NCBI GenBank assembly: GCA_045601425.1
Contig: JAZRZP010000035.1
Span: forward strand, 1 to 26,119
Length of the DNA: 26,119 bases
DNA from: UBA1219 sp045601425
GTDB taxonomy: Bacteria > Bacteroidota > Bacteroidia > Bacteroidales > P3
Direction of reading: 5' to 3'
Each line of letters starts with the position of its first letter. Within the stretch, counting starts at the first letter, position 1. Position numbers and translations under genes: made by a program. A model generated the notes under the pieces. That model was not told the origin of the DNA, made no database searches, and was given only the letters and a program-made list of their open reading frames with translations. Of the stretch, positions 8,467-17,159 are shown one piece after another.

Positions 8467-9786
8467 TCACACCGTATATACCGATTTCTTCAGGAAAAGA
8501 GCCTGCATTATTCCCCTGAACGACAGGTAAACCATAAACGCCGACCAAAGTATGTTGTTCCGAATTTCTGCCGAAATGCCGTTGCCGAAGAACTTCGGCA
8601 CAATGAAATACACCGCAAAGAACGCCAGCGTGGCCACGAACATGGAATTTCTCATTGTCCGCGAAGCCGTGGCACCGACAAAAATGCCGTCGAAAAGGAA
8701 TGCCGAGAATCCGCACACGGGTATTACCAGAATCCAGAACATGTATTTCTGCACGCTTTCAATGAGCTGAACGTCATTTGTAAAGACATGGAGGAACATG
8801 TTCCCACCGAGTGCATAAAGTCCGGTAAAGACTGCAGTAATGGCAATTCCCCATGCAAAAAGGTACCTTACCGATTTCCGCAGCAGTTTTCCGTCGCGAG
8901 CACCGACATAACGTCCCACAAGCGATTCGCCGGCATACGCAAAGCCATCCATGATGTAGGAGAACAACGTGAAGAACTGCAACAAAAGAGCATCTACAGC
9001 CAGAATGTCGTCACCGATTTTCGAAGAAGCAGCAGTAATGAACGTAAAAACGATGCACAGACACAATGTCCGCAAAAATATATCGGTATTGACCTTGAAG
9101 AACTTGAGCATTTCGCGAAGTTTCAGACTGCCGCGTATATCGATATGTTTCCGAAACAGCTTTCCATAATACTTCATGCCTATAAACAGCCCTGCCAGAA
9201 GCCCCGAATACTGGGCTATCACCGTTCCCAAAGCCACGCCTTTTATGTCCCATCCAAGCACCAGCACGAAAACAAGGCTGAACACTATATTCACCACATT
9301 TATGAGTATGGCTATCCACATGGGCGATTTGGAATTCTGCATGCCTATGAACCAACCCTTAATTGCGTAAAGTCCGAGCGTGGCCGGTGCCGCCCATATT
9401 CGCACCGAAAAATAAATCAATGCCAGACGCATCACCTCACCTTTTGTTTGCAGTATATGACATGCGAACCTCCCTACAGGACGCTGGAATACAAGCAGCA
9501 GCAATGCAATGGCCAATGCAATGGCGAAAGCCCTTACGAAAATCTTCACCGCTTCGGCGAAATTTCTTGCCCCGTACGACTGTGCCGTAAAACCGCTTGT
9601 CCCCATTCGCAAAAAACCGAAATTCCAATAAATGAGATTAAAGATGGACGTTCCTATGGTTATCGCTCCGATATGCATGGTGCTCAGATGCCCTACGATG
9701 GCCATATCCACTATCCCCAAAAGCGGAACGGTGATATTTGTAATGATGTTGGGCAATGCCAGACTGAGAATTTTCCTGTTCATCAA
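8467..9786 (-). CDS. MATE family multidrug/metabolite exporter (DinF-like)
   Basis: This 439-residue integral inner-membrane protein has about twelve hydrophobic segments. It begins ILSLALPNIITNITVPLLGIVD and continues VGHLSTMHIGAI, the usual opening of MATE transporters. The repeat-like second half starts near residue 225 (FFKVNTDIFLRTLCLC). MATE proteins expel cationic drugs or metabolites using a sodium or proton gradient, and the DinF-like branch is common in Bacteroidota. Substrate cannot be inferred. The start is one of two adjacent ATGs at 9786 and 9783. A -7 element lies at 9835-9842, about 45 bases upstream. It is transcribed alone, divergent from the TonB-dependent receptor and convergent with the upstream plus-strand group. 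Confidence 0.95.
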   Translation of the reverse strand: MMNRKILSLALPNIITNITVPLLGIVDMAIVGHLSTMHIGAITIGTSIFNLIYWNFGFLRMGTSGFTAQSYGARNFAEAVKIFVRAFAIALAIALLLLVFQRPVGRFACHILQTKGEVMRLALIYFSVRIWAAPATLGLYAIKGWFIGMQNSKSPMWIAILINVVNIVFSLVFVLVLGWDIKGVALGTVIAQYSGLLAGLFIGMKYYGKLFRKHIDIRGSLKLREMLKFFKVNTDIFLRTLCLCIVFTFITAASSKIGDDILAVDALLLQFFTLFSYIMDGFAYAGESLVGRYVGARDGKLLRKSVRYLFAWGIAITAVFTGLYALGGNMFLHVFTNDVQLIESVQKYMFWILVIPVCGFSAFLFDGIFVGATASRTMRNSMFVATLAFFAVYFIVPKFFGNGISAEIRNNILWSAFMVYLSFRGIMQALFLKKSVYTV

Positions 9787-9834
9787 CTGATATTCAATAC
9801 ATTAACGTTTTTTCGACAAAATCATGCCGTTCTG

Positions 9835-9842
9835 CAAAAATA
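9835..9842 (-). promoter_or_regulatory. -7 element (TATTTTTG) for the MATE gene
   Basis: Read on the minus strand, the octamer is TATTTTTG followed by C, a full match to the Bacteroidota TAnnTTTG consensus. It lies about 45 bases from the MATE start codon. No convincing -33 TTTG is found 19-21 bases further upstream, so strength is uncertain. Confidence 0.55.
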
Positions 9843-9931
9843 CACTTTTTTTTTGTTACAGAATCAGTATCCGGAAACACTAAAAGACACAAAACTACGT
9901 TATTATGTTCCTTTAACCGATAAACAACGTT

Positions 9932-12364
9932 TTGAAACGCATACGCTACATAATACTCGCGGTTCTTGCCGCACTGGAGTTCGGGTACTGCTTTGGGCAG
10001 AATACCTTTTCGGGTGTCGTTACCGACGAGAAAGGCTCTCCGTTGCAATATGTCTCGATAGCCGTAACAAACATCTCAAAACCAACAGGTTGCACCACTG
10101 ACAAAAACGGCTCATACCGGTTTTCCTTTACACAGAAAGGCGAAACAACCATACGTTTCTCATTCACGGGATACGAGAGTCAGGAATTCATCTTCAACCT
10201 TTCCGGGAACGACACCAAGACTCTGAACTGCAAGCTGTTGCCAAAGACCACGTCATTGAACGAAGTTACCGTCAGAGACGAACGCACCCGCAGCACCACG
10301 TTCACATCGGTGAAAGTAGAAAAACTCGAGGACCTTGTCGGCCCGAACACCGGCGTGGAAAGTCTCGTAAAAACCCTTGCCGACGTAAGTTCCAACAACG
10401 AGATGAGTTCGCAATACTCCGTAAGGGGAGGAAGTTTCGACGAAAATCTCGTGTACATAAATGGGATAGAGGTTTACCGCCCGTTCCTTACCCGTTCGGG
10501 TCAGCAGGAAGGCCTGAGCATAGTGAATCCCGACATGGTCAGCAACATTCTTTTTTCACCCGGCGGTTTCGATGCAAAATACGGCGACAAGATGTCATCG
10601 GTTCTCGACATAAGCTACCGCCGTCCATACCAGTTTTCGGGCTCCGTATCGGCAAGCCTGCTCGGGGCTTCGGCCCACGTGGAAGGCTCCGTAAAAGACC
10701 GATTTACTTACAACTTGGGGTTCCGCCGACACTCCAACCGTTACATACTGCAGTCGCTCGACACCAAAGGCAACTACAACACCGCATATACCGATTTCCA
10801 GACCATTCTCGGCTACGACTTCAGCCAGAAACTTTCGGCATCGTTTCTGGGAATTTATTCAAAAAACAGATACGGACTCGTTCCCGAAAACCAAACCACC
10901 AACTTCGGCAACTTCTTCGAGGCACTGCAACTCAGGGTTTACTTCGACGGTCAGGAAATAGACCAATACCAGACACTTCTCGGAGCCGTAACTTTCGACT
11001 ACCACCCGACGGAGAAACTCTCTCTTAAATGGATAACATCTGCCTACAGCAACGAGGAAAGCGAAGTTTACGACATTCAGGGACAGTACTGGCTTTACGA
11101 ACTCAACGTGGGCAGTGCTGTCGGCGACACTGCCAAAATAGACCGCGGCATAGGCACATACCTCGAACATGCCCGCAATTTCCTTGTCACGAGAGTTCTC
11201 AGCAGCGAAATAAAAGGTTACTGCAAGGGAGCCTTGGGTGAATGGAACTTCGGCGTAAAATACCAGCACGAATACATCGACGACAAGATACGCGAATGGA
11301 AACTCATCGACTCGGCGGACTATACGATGCCGAACATATCCGACATTCCCGGCAATCCGGACAACCTTCCCCACCCTCCGCTCCTGCAAAACTTTGTCCG
11401 TTCCGCCAACACGCTCAACTCAAACCGTCTGTCGGCATACCTGCAACGCAGTTTCGATTTCCATTTCGGCAAGAAAATGCTTTCAGTGCTCGTTGGAATC
11501 AGAGGTCAGTATTGGGATTTCAACGACGAGACTTTCGTAAGTCCGCGGCTCAGCGTGAATTACAAACCCGACTGGAAAAGCGACATGCTTTTCCGCATTG
11601 CCGGAGGCGTTTACAATCAAGCTCCTTTCTACCGTGAATACCGCGACCTTGACGGCAGGATAAACCCCGACATTAAATCTCAGAAATCGTACCAGATAAT
11701 GGGCACCTGCGACTGGAATTTCCGCATGTGGAACAAACCATTCAAACTCACTGCCGACATTTACTACAAGTACATCACCGACCTCATTCCATACCATATC
11801 GACAACCTCCGCATACGCTACCTTGCCCACAACGATGCCGTCGGCTACGCCACCGGTGCAAGCATACGCATCAACGGAGAGTTCATAAAGGACATGGAAT
11901 CGTGGGCCAGCATATCGGTAATGAAAACACAGGAAGACATTCTCAACGACGGTCAGGGCTGGATTTCCCGCCCCACCGACCAAAGGCTGTCGTTCAAAAT
12001 ATTCTTCCAAGACTATGTTCCTAGCTTCCCATGGTGGCAGATGAGTCTCAACTTCGTTTACGGCACGGGATTTCCGTTTACCAAACCCAATCAGAGAGAC
12101 TTTACCGAAGACCACCGCCTGCCTTCATATTTCCGCGTAGACTGGGGGAACTCGGTACACCTGAAAAAAATATCCGACTGGGGACAGTCGAAACTCCTCA
12201 AATACTTTGACGACGTTGTTCTCAGCGTCGATGTATTCAACCTGTTCAACTACAAAAACGTGGTATCGTACATTTGGATTGCCGACTACGACAACCGTTT
12301 CTACGGCGTCCCCAACTACCTCACTGCCCGCCAGTTAAACGTAAAACTAACCCTTTCTTTTTAA
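9932..12364 (+). CDS. TonB-dependent outer-membrane receptor with CarboxypepD-reg-like N-terminal domain, TTG start
   Basis: An 810-residue outer-membrane receptor. The frame has a stop at 9914-9916 and no ATG before the signal peptide. TTG at 9932 therefore decides the start, and the signal peptide (KRIRYIILAVLAALEFGYCF) begins right after it. Residues ~25-110 form the carboxypeptidase-regulatory-like domain (FSGVVTDEKGSPLQYVSIAV). Residues ~125-230 form the plug (SVRGGSFDENLVYINGIEVY, FDAKYGDKMSSVLDISYR). The remainder is a beta-barrel ending in LTLSF, with the terminal aromatic needed for barrel assembly. No SusD partner follows, so it is not a classical glycan-utilisation pair. It probably imports a siderophore, vitamin, peptide or metal complex, and the ligand is unknown. 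The M16-like gene starts five bases after its stop. Confidence 0.92.
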   Translation: MKRIRYIILAVLAALEFGYCFGQNTFSGVVTDEKGSPLQYVSIAVTNISKPTGCTTDKNGSYRFSFTQKGETTIRFSFTGYESQEFIFNLSGNDTKTLNCKLLPKTTSLNEVTVRDERTRSTTFTSVKVEKLEDLVGPNTGVESLVKTLADVSSNNEMSSQYSVRGGSFDENLVYINGIEVYRPFLTRSGQQEGLSIVNPDMVSNILFSPGGFDAKYGDKMSSVLDISYRRPYQFSGSVSASLLGASAHVEGSVKDRFTYNLGFRRHSNRYILQSLDTKGNYNTAYTDFQTILGYDFSQKLSASFLGIYSKNRYGLVPENQTTNFGNFFEALQLRVYFDGQEIDQYQTLLGAVTFDYHPTEKLSLKWITSAYSNEESEVYDIQGQYWLYELNVGSAVGDTAKIDRGIGTYLEHARNFLVTRVLSSEIKGYCKGALGEWNFGVKYQHEYIDDKIREWKLIDSADYTMPNISDIPGNPDNLPHPPLLQNFVRSANTLNSNRLSAYLQRSFDFHFGKKMLSVLVGIRGQYWDFNDETFVSPRLSVNYKPDWKSDMLFRIAGGVYNQAPFYREYRDLDGRINPDIKSQKSYQIMGTCDWNFRMWNKPFKLTADIYYKYITDLIPYHIDNLRIRYLAHNDAVGYATGASIRINGEFIKDMESWASISVMKTQEDILNDGQGWISRPTDQRLSFKIFFQDYVPSFPWWQMSLNFVYGTGFPFTKPNQRDFTEDHRLPSYFRVDWGNSVHLKKISDWGQSKLLKYFDDVVLSVDVFNLFNYKNVVSYIWIADYDNRFYGVPNYLTARQLNVKLTLSF

Positions 12365-12369
12365 ACAAA

Positions 12370-13671
12370 ATGATTCTGAACCGAACAAGAAATCCGCAAC
12401 CAACCGAACTCGGCACTTCGGACATCGACCTTTCGGCAACAACTCCGAAGAGACATACTCTCAAAAACGGCATCCCCGTTGACGTCTATTTCTCCGACTC
12501 TTTGGAAATAACACGTATAGACGTGGTTTTCGAAGCCGGCAAGGCTTTCGCCGAAACCAGTCTCATTGCCATAACGGCAATGGCTCTCATCACCGAGGGA
12601 ACCAAAAGACACTCGGCCAAAGAAATAGCCGATTTCCTCAATTTCAGGGGCATAAACATAGAAAAGTCCATCGATGCACTTACCGTCGGACTCACGATAT
12701 ACCTGCAGAACAAATATCTCGCCGAGTTTCTGCCACTTCTCCACGAAATGCTCACCGAAAGCATTTTTCCAGAAACCGAATTTGACGTTTTTCTCAAAAA
12801 CAAGAAACTCGAATTCGACCAGCTGCAGCGGAAAACCAACTACGTCGCAAGCCGTACCTGTCTGAAAGAGATGTTCGGCAAAAGCCACGTTTACGGCAAA
12901 TACATGCAATCATCTAATTTTGAAACAATTACATCAGAACAGGTACAGAAATTCTACCACAAGCGCTACGGACTGCAGAACTGCAAGTTTTTCCTTGCCG
13001 GGAACATTGCAGGGAAAGACATTGCCGCATTGGACAGCATTTTCGGGAGCCACCCTCTCCATGCGGAAAAAAACAATATTGAAATATCCGTAAAAGCCAA
13101 TCAAAATATCTCAAAGGCAATAAACATGCCCGAATCCGTACAGACTTCCATACGCGTCGGAAAAATAATAAACCTGAACTGGGATTCGGTGGAATTGGCC
13201 AAGCTCCTTGTAGTGAACAACCTGCTCGGTGGCGGGTTCCTCGGTTCTCGGCTCATGCAGAACCTCCGCGAGGAAAAAGGCTACTGCTACGGCATATACT
13301 CGGTAATAAGCATAGAACGCAATGCCATATACATGATGATTTCAACCGATGTCGGCAACGATGTGGCCGGACCTGCCGTAACAGAGATTTTCAACGAGAT
13401 ACGCCGTCTGCAGACCGAACCCGTAGGCGAAGAGGAGCTCACCACCACACGGCGTTTCCTGACCGGCGATTTCATACGCAGCATCGACGGTGTGTTCGAA
13501 CTCGCCGAACGCGGCCGCACACAGTACGCCGCCCACGCCGACGACACCTTTGCCCACAACTACCTCGACGCCATCGAAAGCATAACGCCCGAAGAAATAA
13601 TGCACCTCGCAAAAAAACACTTCGCCGAAGATTCATTCGTGAAGGTGCTTGCAGGAAAAATCGAAGGGTAA
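12370..13671 (+). CDS. M16-family (insulinase-like) protein lacking the HXXEH zinc site
   Basis: A 433-residue protein with the M16 fold: an N-terminal domain opening with HTLKNGIPVDVYFSDSLEITR and a second half containing NLLGGGFLGSRLMQNLREEKGYCYGIYS, the substrate-clamping segment of the inactive M16 domain. In active M16 enzymes the first domain carries HXXEH before GT. Here the equivalent residues (~68-72) read ITAMA before LITEGT, so both zinc histidines and the catalytic glutamate are missing. It is therefore probably a non-catalytic subunit or chaperone-like partner. There is no signal peptide. The frame is open upstream into the receptor gene, but the ATG at 12370, five bases after the receptor stop, gives the sensible start. 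Close spacing implies cotranscription with the receptor. Confidence 0.88.
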   Translation: MILNRTRNPQPTELGTSDIDLSATTPKRHTLKNGIPVDVYFSDSLEITRIDVVFEAGKAFAETSLIAITAMALITEGTKRHSAKEIADFLNFRGINIEKSIDALTVGLTIYLQNKYLAEFLPLLHEMLTESIFPETEFDVFLKNKKLEFDQLQRKTNYVASRTCLKEMFGKSHVYGKYMQSSNFETITSEQVQKFYHKRYGLQNCKFFLAGNIAGKDIAALDSIFGSHPLHAEKNNIEISVKANQNISKAINMPESVQTSIRVGKIINLNWDSVELAKLLVVNNLLGGGFLGSRLMQNLREEKGYCYGIYSVISIERNAIYMMISTDVGNDVAGPAVTEIFNEIRRLQTEPVGEEELTTTRRFLTGDFIRSIDGVFELAERGRTQYAAHADDTFAHNYLDAIESITPEEIMHLAKKHFAEDSFVKVLAGKIEG

Positions 13672-13680
13672 AAAAACTCA

Positions 13681-13711
13681 AAAAAAATCGGACTTGAAGT
13701 CCGATTTTTTT
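13681..13711. terminator. Bidirectional intrinsic terminator between the M16-like gene and porQ
   Basis: A perfect inverted repeat, AATCGGACT / AGTCCGATT with a TGA loop, is flanked by A residues on the left and T residues on the right. It gives a hairpin plus U-tract in both directions. It sits between convergent genes, 9 bases after the M16-like stop and 14 bases from the porQ stop, and so serves both. Confidence 0.9.
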
Positions 13712-13725
13712 ATCCTTTCCTTCCG

Positions 13726-14772
13726 TCACATCTTTCCGAAGAAGTCCTCAAGATTGGTGGACAGTGATATGAAGTTCGGTGCCTGTCCGAGGTGGTAATT
13801 GTTGCGAGAATAGCTTACGTTTATGCGTTTCACACGCAGTCCGAGTCCGTACGAAAAGCCGCTCATGTTGAAGCCATCGGTAGCCTGAATCTCTTTCATC
13901 TGGCGGTAGTTGTACCCGAACCACACCTTGAAGGCCTTGCCCAGACAGAACTCCACTCCCACGTTGGCATGGCGGAAAAGGTTGTCCATAAAGCCTGCAA
14001 ACGGTTTTTCTTCGGTACGTTCGCCAGTAAAAGGATCTTCTGTATAAGTCGGGTTCAAAGCATCGTCGTACCGCAGGTTCCACCTCTGCAACTCGTTGAG
14101 CGACAGATAAAGACGGAACGGGGCATTTTTCAGTTTATACGAAAGCTGTGCCGAAAGTTCGAACGGCAGTTTCTCCCGCGTTCCCGCAAAAGTAACAATC
14201 TGTGCGCCTATGTTGCGTGCCATGGCAGTGGCCGAAAACAGTCTGTCACCGGAGACATAGGAACCTGCTATGTCGAAACTCACCGCAAAGGCCGTATAGT
14301 TCTCGTAATGCGAGAGTACCGGACGGAAATTCACGCCCATCGAAAAGTTCGAATCGAGAGCCCTTCCCCACCCTATGTGGAATACGTAATCGGCAGCCGA
14401 GAAAGTCCCGTGCGGAGTCTCATCCTCGTCGTAACGCAGGAATTTTCCGTAGTTCACATATTGCAGTCCGAACACATAACTCCCTGTTTTGTCGAAAGTC
14501 CTGCCGTAAGCCACCGAACCGTAATTAGTCCCCGAAAAATGGTTCACGAAATTGAATGCCAGCTGGTTTTCCAGACTGTTTCCGATAAACGAAGGGTTGT
14601 TGAAAGCCACGTTGATGTCGTTGTCGCACACCGACAGGTACTTCATGCCCAAGCCGGCAGTACGTGCCGAAATCTGCATGTTCAGTGCCGACAAGGCAGT
14701 GTTTCCTGCAATCTGGGCAGACGAGAATGCTGCAACGAGCATCATCGGCAATATGTACAGTATCTTTTTCAA
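13726..14772 (-). CDS. porQ: Type IX secretion system protein PorQ
   Basis: A 348-residue outer-membrane beta-barrel protein with a signal peptide (MKKILYILPMMLVAAFSSAQ). It matches PorQ-type proteins: ALNMQISARTAGLGMKYLSV, NDINVAFNNPSFI, then regularly spaced beta-strands and a C-terminal NYHLGQAPNFISLSTNLEDF. PorQ belongs to the T9SS cell-surface attachment complex, where with PorU, PorV and PorZ it supports maturation and anchoring of cargo proteins. In several Bacteroidota porQ lies beside cmk. Here it follows the membrane/RyR-like gene by 57 bases, with no convincing promoter between, so it may be read from the upstream promoter. The bidirectional hairpin terminates it. Confidence 0.9.
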   Translation of the reverse strand: MKKILYILPMMLVAAFSSAQIAGNTALSALNMQISARTAGLGMKYLSVCDNDINVAFNNPSFIGNSLENQLAFNFVNHFSGTNYGSVAYGRTFDKTGSYVFGLQYVNYGKFLRYDEDETPHGTFSAADYVFHIGWGRALDSNFSMGVNFRPVLSHYENYTAFAVSFDIAGSYVSGDRLFSATAMARNIGAQIVTFAGTREKLPFELSAQLSYKLKNAPFRLYLSLNELQRWNLRYDDALNPTYTEDPFTGERTEEKPFAGFMDNLFRHANVGVEFCLGKAFKVWFGYNYRQMKEIQATDGFNMSGFSYGLGLRVKRINVSYSRNNYHLGQAPNFISLSTNLEDFFGKM

Positions 14773-14829
14773 AATAATATGTGTCCTATGTCGTAAAAAC
14801 GGAGAATCTGTTTTTTTAGTACAAACCTG

Positions 14830-17073
14830 TCATTTTTTTGCGAGTTCTTCGTATGCCAGACTGAAGCTTATATCTACCACGTTACAATCGTATGGTATTG
14901 TTTTTTTGAGCGATGCCACGCTTTCGAGCGTCTTGTTGTCGACGATGCAGCCGTGTTTTTTTGCCACATGGTCTGTAACGTATTCCTCTCCGTCAACGAT
15001 ATCCTCACAGGTGGCTACATAGCCAAGCAGTCGGGTGAGTGCGTTCCATCTCAGATGCTCGGTGCGGGCGAGGTTTCTGAGCTGTATTTTCTGTTCTTCG
15101 GTGGCTTCGGGATAAGTGGAGTACTTTTCGGACACGGCCTTTTTCTCCGCCAAAGTTGCCGCTTTCGAATACTCGTCTTCGTAGCATTTCATGTCGGGAC
15201 GCGACTTTATGCAGTCCAACATATTGCGAAAAGACTGGTTTTCAGTCAGTTGAGAATCGTTTGCATCGAATCCGAGCAGATAGAGCTTGGTTGCCACATG
15301 CCATGTGTTGGCAATATCCTGACTCTGCTGTGCCGAGAGTTTATGGTGTTCGGCATACGTTGTGCTCAATTTTCTTGCACGCTGCTCCCATGTTTTGCCG
15401 TCGCCGGCAGATTCCACATATCTGCCGTAGTATTTCTTCGCTTTTTCCAGACGCTCCTCGTCTATGATATTCTCGTAGGTAAAGATGTCCTTTTCCTGTC
15501 CGAAAACCACTATCTTGCCCCCCGAACTGCTATGTTCGTAAAATTTTGCGATATCATGAAGTCCCTGATAATATTTCCTGCTGTATGAACGCACGAAAAT
15601 CCCGAATTTGTCCATATTGTCGCGATGGCGACAGGCCAACTGGTATATTTTCGTGACAATGTCAAAGTCATCCTTGTCGCTGCCCGTGGAGACGACGACA
15701 TAATTCAACGAAGCGATGCACGATTCCAGACTGTCCCAAAAGGCGGCCGAAAACAGAGGTTCATTATTGAATACAATCTCATCGTTGCCTTTCAAGGACG
15801 GATAGTTGAATTTGAATTCTCCCTCGGTTTTGCCAGCATCATTGCCGAACAGATAGAATCTGGAAGGGTTTTTCGAACCGTCGGCAGCGGCGAGGGACGA
15901 GAATTCATACAGAAAGCGGAATGCATGACGCGAAGTGTCGTCGGAGCCGATAATCATTGCCGTAAACGGCGACTCTGCCGTTGCCGTAGCCGTGTTCACT
16001 CCGACGAAACTTACGGGGTGGCAGGCGACGTCTTTTTTCAGCAAATCGACGGCCAGCGCATCCGAATCAACGATATGTACCTGAATGCTGTTCTTGTCTC
16101 CCGCAATCTTATGGTTCGATTTGTTGCAGTAAATCGTACACAGGTCGCTGTTTCTGACAAGGCAATATACATCGGTTTTCTTCCCGAAAACCAATTCCTT
16201 TTCTGTCGTTTCGGTGGTGGCAATCAGGGTTGCCATGTTTTCGAGATTGTTTTCCTTGTTTTCCGAGAAGAAGAATATTTTCACTTCTCTGACAGACTTT
16301 TTCAGAAAAGCCTTGTAAAGTTTCTTAAGACCTGCTGCCTCAAGCACTTGGGAGAGCGACACATTTTTTCCTCTTTTGGAGAGTACCGTCTGCCGGCTGT
16401 TTATCAGAAGTGCGTCGATGTCGCGGATTGTCTCCATTTTCTCGTTTTTCACCAGCGAGCCGTTGAAGAGGTGACGGAAATGCAGTTCTTCGCTACCAGA
16501 CTCGTCGGAAGGCAATTCCACAAAAACTATTTTGTATGTACCGATTGCTTCGTGCTTTACGATATTTTTTGCCAGAATGAAGGAGTTTTCACTTTGTCCC
16601 CAGAATATGAAAAGTTTCTGTGCCGTAAGTTTCTTGAGTACCGAATTCGAACGCCACACATAGGCTATGAGTGGTATTATGCATATTGCACTCAATAGGA
16701 CCGCAAAAAAATGCACCATGGAAAACACGAACATGTACACTCCGTTCTCGTGCATTTCGTGGCGTACTTCTATGAGGTCGGAATGCGACACGAACATTTC
16801 CAGCGACGAAAGCACCGAACGGAACATCAGCGTAAGTATGTTTCCGGCAGAACCCTGCGACCAGAAACCGATGAAATACAACACTATGCCTGCCACGAAA
16901 ACCGTTGCGGCGAACAAGCCTATTCTCCGTTCAAAAAAACGGCTTATTTTATTGTTATCCACCACTTTAAAAATTATTATGGCAAGAATGATTGCCACCA
17001 GTGATGCCACGATTCTGAAAAGAAGTACATCGCTGCCGAGGTCCGCCGACATTGTGTGATTCAGGAACAACAT
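14830..17073 (-). CDS. Uncharacterised membrane protein with degenerate Rossmann (RCK/TrkA-N-like) regions and C-terminal RyR-like domain
   Basis: A 747-residue protein I do not recognise as a named gene. It has three strong membrane segments (about 16-38, 51-71 and 111-139). The stretch between the second and third (~75-105, LTLMFRSVLSSLEMFV) could be a re-entrant helix, but no TVGYG-type selectivity filter is present. A long cytoplasmic part follows. Near 151-172 KLFIFWGQSENSFILAKNIV looks like the first strand-loop-helix of a Rossmann fold with a degenerate glycine motif. A second such unit lies near 370-395 (FTAMIIGSDDTSRHAFRFLY). The C-terminus (~660-730) resembles a bacterial RyR domain: NLARTEHLRWNALTRLLGY, then AKKHGCIVDNKTL and a conserved Asp in IPYDCNVVDI. 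Inference: a ligand-gated membrane sensor or channel-like protein. A -7 promoter element lies at 17134-17141, and porQ follows by 57 bases. Confidence 0.7.
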   Translation of the reverse strand: MLFLNHTMSADLGSDVLLFRIVASLVAIILAIIIFKVVDNNKISRFFERRIGLFAATVFVAGIVLYFIGFWSQGSAGNILTLMFRSVLSSLEMFVSHSDLIEVRHEMHENGVYMFVFSMVHFFAVLLSAICIIPLIAYVWRSNSVLKKLTAQKLFIFWGQSENSFILAKNIVKHEAIGTYKIVFVELPSDESGSEELHFRHLFNGSLVKNEKMETIRDIDALLINSRQTVLSKRGKNVSLSQVLEAAGLKKLYKAFLKKSVREVKIFFFSENKENNLENMATLIATTETTEKELVFGKKTDVYCLVRNSDLCTIYCNKSNHKIAGDKNSIQVHIVDSDALAVDLLKKDVACHPVSFVGVNTATATAESPFTAMIIGSDDTSRHAFRFLYEFSSLAAADGSKNPSRFYLFGNDAGKTEGEFKFNYPSLKGNDEIVFNNEPLFSAAFWDSLESCIASLNYVVVSTGSDKDDFDIVTKIYQLACRHRDNMDKFGIFVRSYSRKYYQGLHDIAKFYEHSSSGGKIVVFGQEKDIFTYENIIDEERLEKAKKYYGRYVESAGDGKTWEQRARKLSTTYAEHHKLSAQQSQDIANTWHVATKLYLLGFDANDSQLTENQSFRNMLDCIKSRPDMKCYEDEYSKAATLAEKKAVSEKYSTYPEATEEQKIQLRNLARTEHLRWNALTRLLGYVATCEDIVDGEEYVTDHVAKKHGCIVDNKTLESVASLKKTIPYDCNVVDISFSLAYEELAKK

Positions 17074-17133
17074 AACATTATCGTTTTTATTTTCAACAAA
17101 TTACCGTCATTGCACATCTTACCGAGTGCGATG

Positions 17134-17141
17134 CAAAGATA
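17134..17141 (-). promoter_or_regulatory. -7 element (TATCTTTG) for the RyR-like membrane protein gene
   Basis: The minus strand reads TATCTTTG then C, a perfect TAnnTTTG match, about 60 bases upstream of the start codon at 17073. At the expected -33 distance there is only TTTT (17161-17164), which overlaps the foot of the kdd terminator stem. This is therefore a -7 element with a weak -33. Confidence 0.65.
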
Positions 17142-17159
17142 CGCATTTTTTTGCAAAAA

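Noticed and set aside
8386..10101. A 571-codon open frame on the plus strand
   Set aside because: It lies almost wholly antisense to the MATE gene, whose protein has clear family motifs and membrane segments. Its translation is rich in His, Cys, Tyr and Arg with no domain and no signal, as expected from a shadow frame.
9932..12364. A SusC/SusD polysaccharide utilisation locus
   Set aside because: No SusD-like lipoprotein or glycoside hydrolase follows the receptor. The next gene is an M16-like protein.
12274..12369. N-terminal extension of the M16-like protein into the receptor gene
   Set aside because: It would overlap the receptor's last barrel strands in another frame. The ATG at 12370 just after the receptor stop is more sensible.
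13792..14796. A 334-codon open frame on the plus strand
   Set aside because: It is antisense to porQ, which has a signal peptide and strong family similarity.
15625..16698. A 357-codon open frame on the plus strand
   Set aside because: It is antisense to the RyR-like membrane gene, with compositional bias and no motifs.
14830..17073. Calling the 747-residue protein a potassium channel or TrkA/Kef system
   Set aside because: No TVGYG-type selectivity filter is seen and the glycine motifs of both Rossmann-like units are degenerate, so transport function is not supported.
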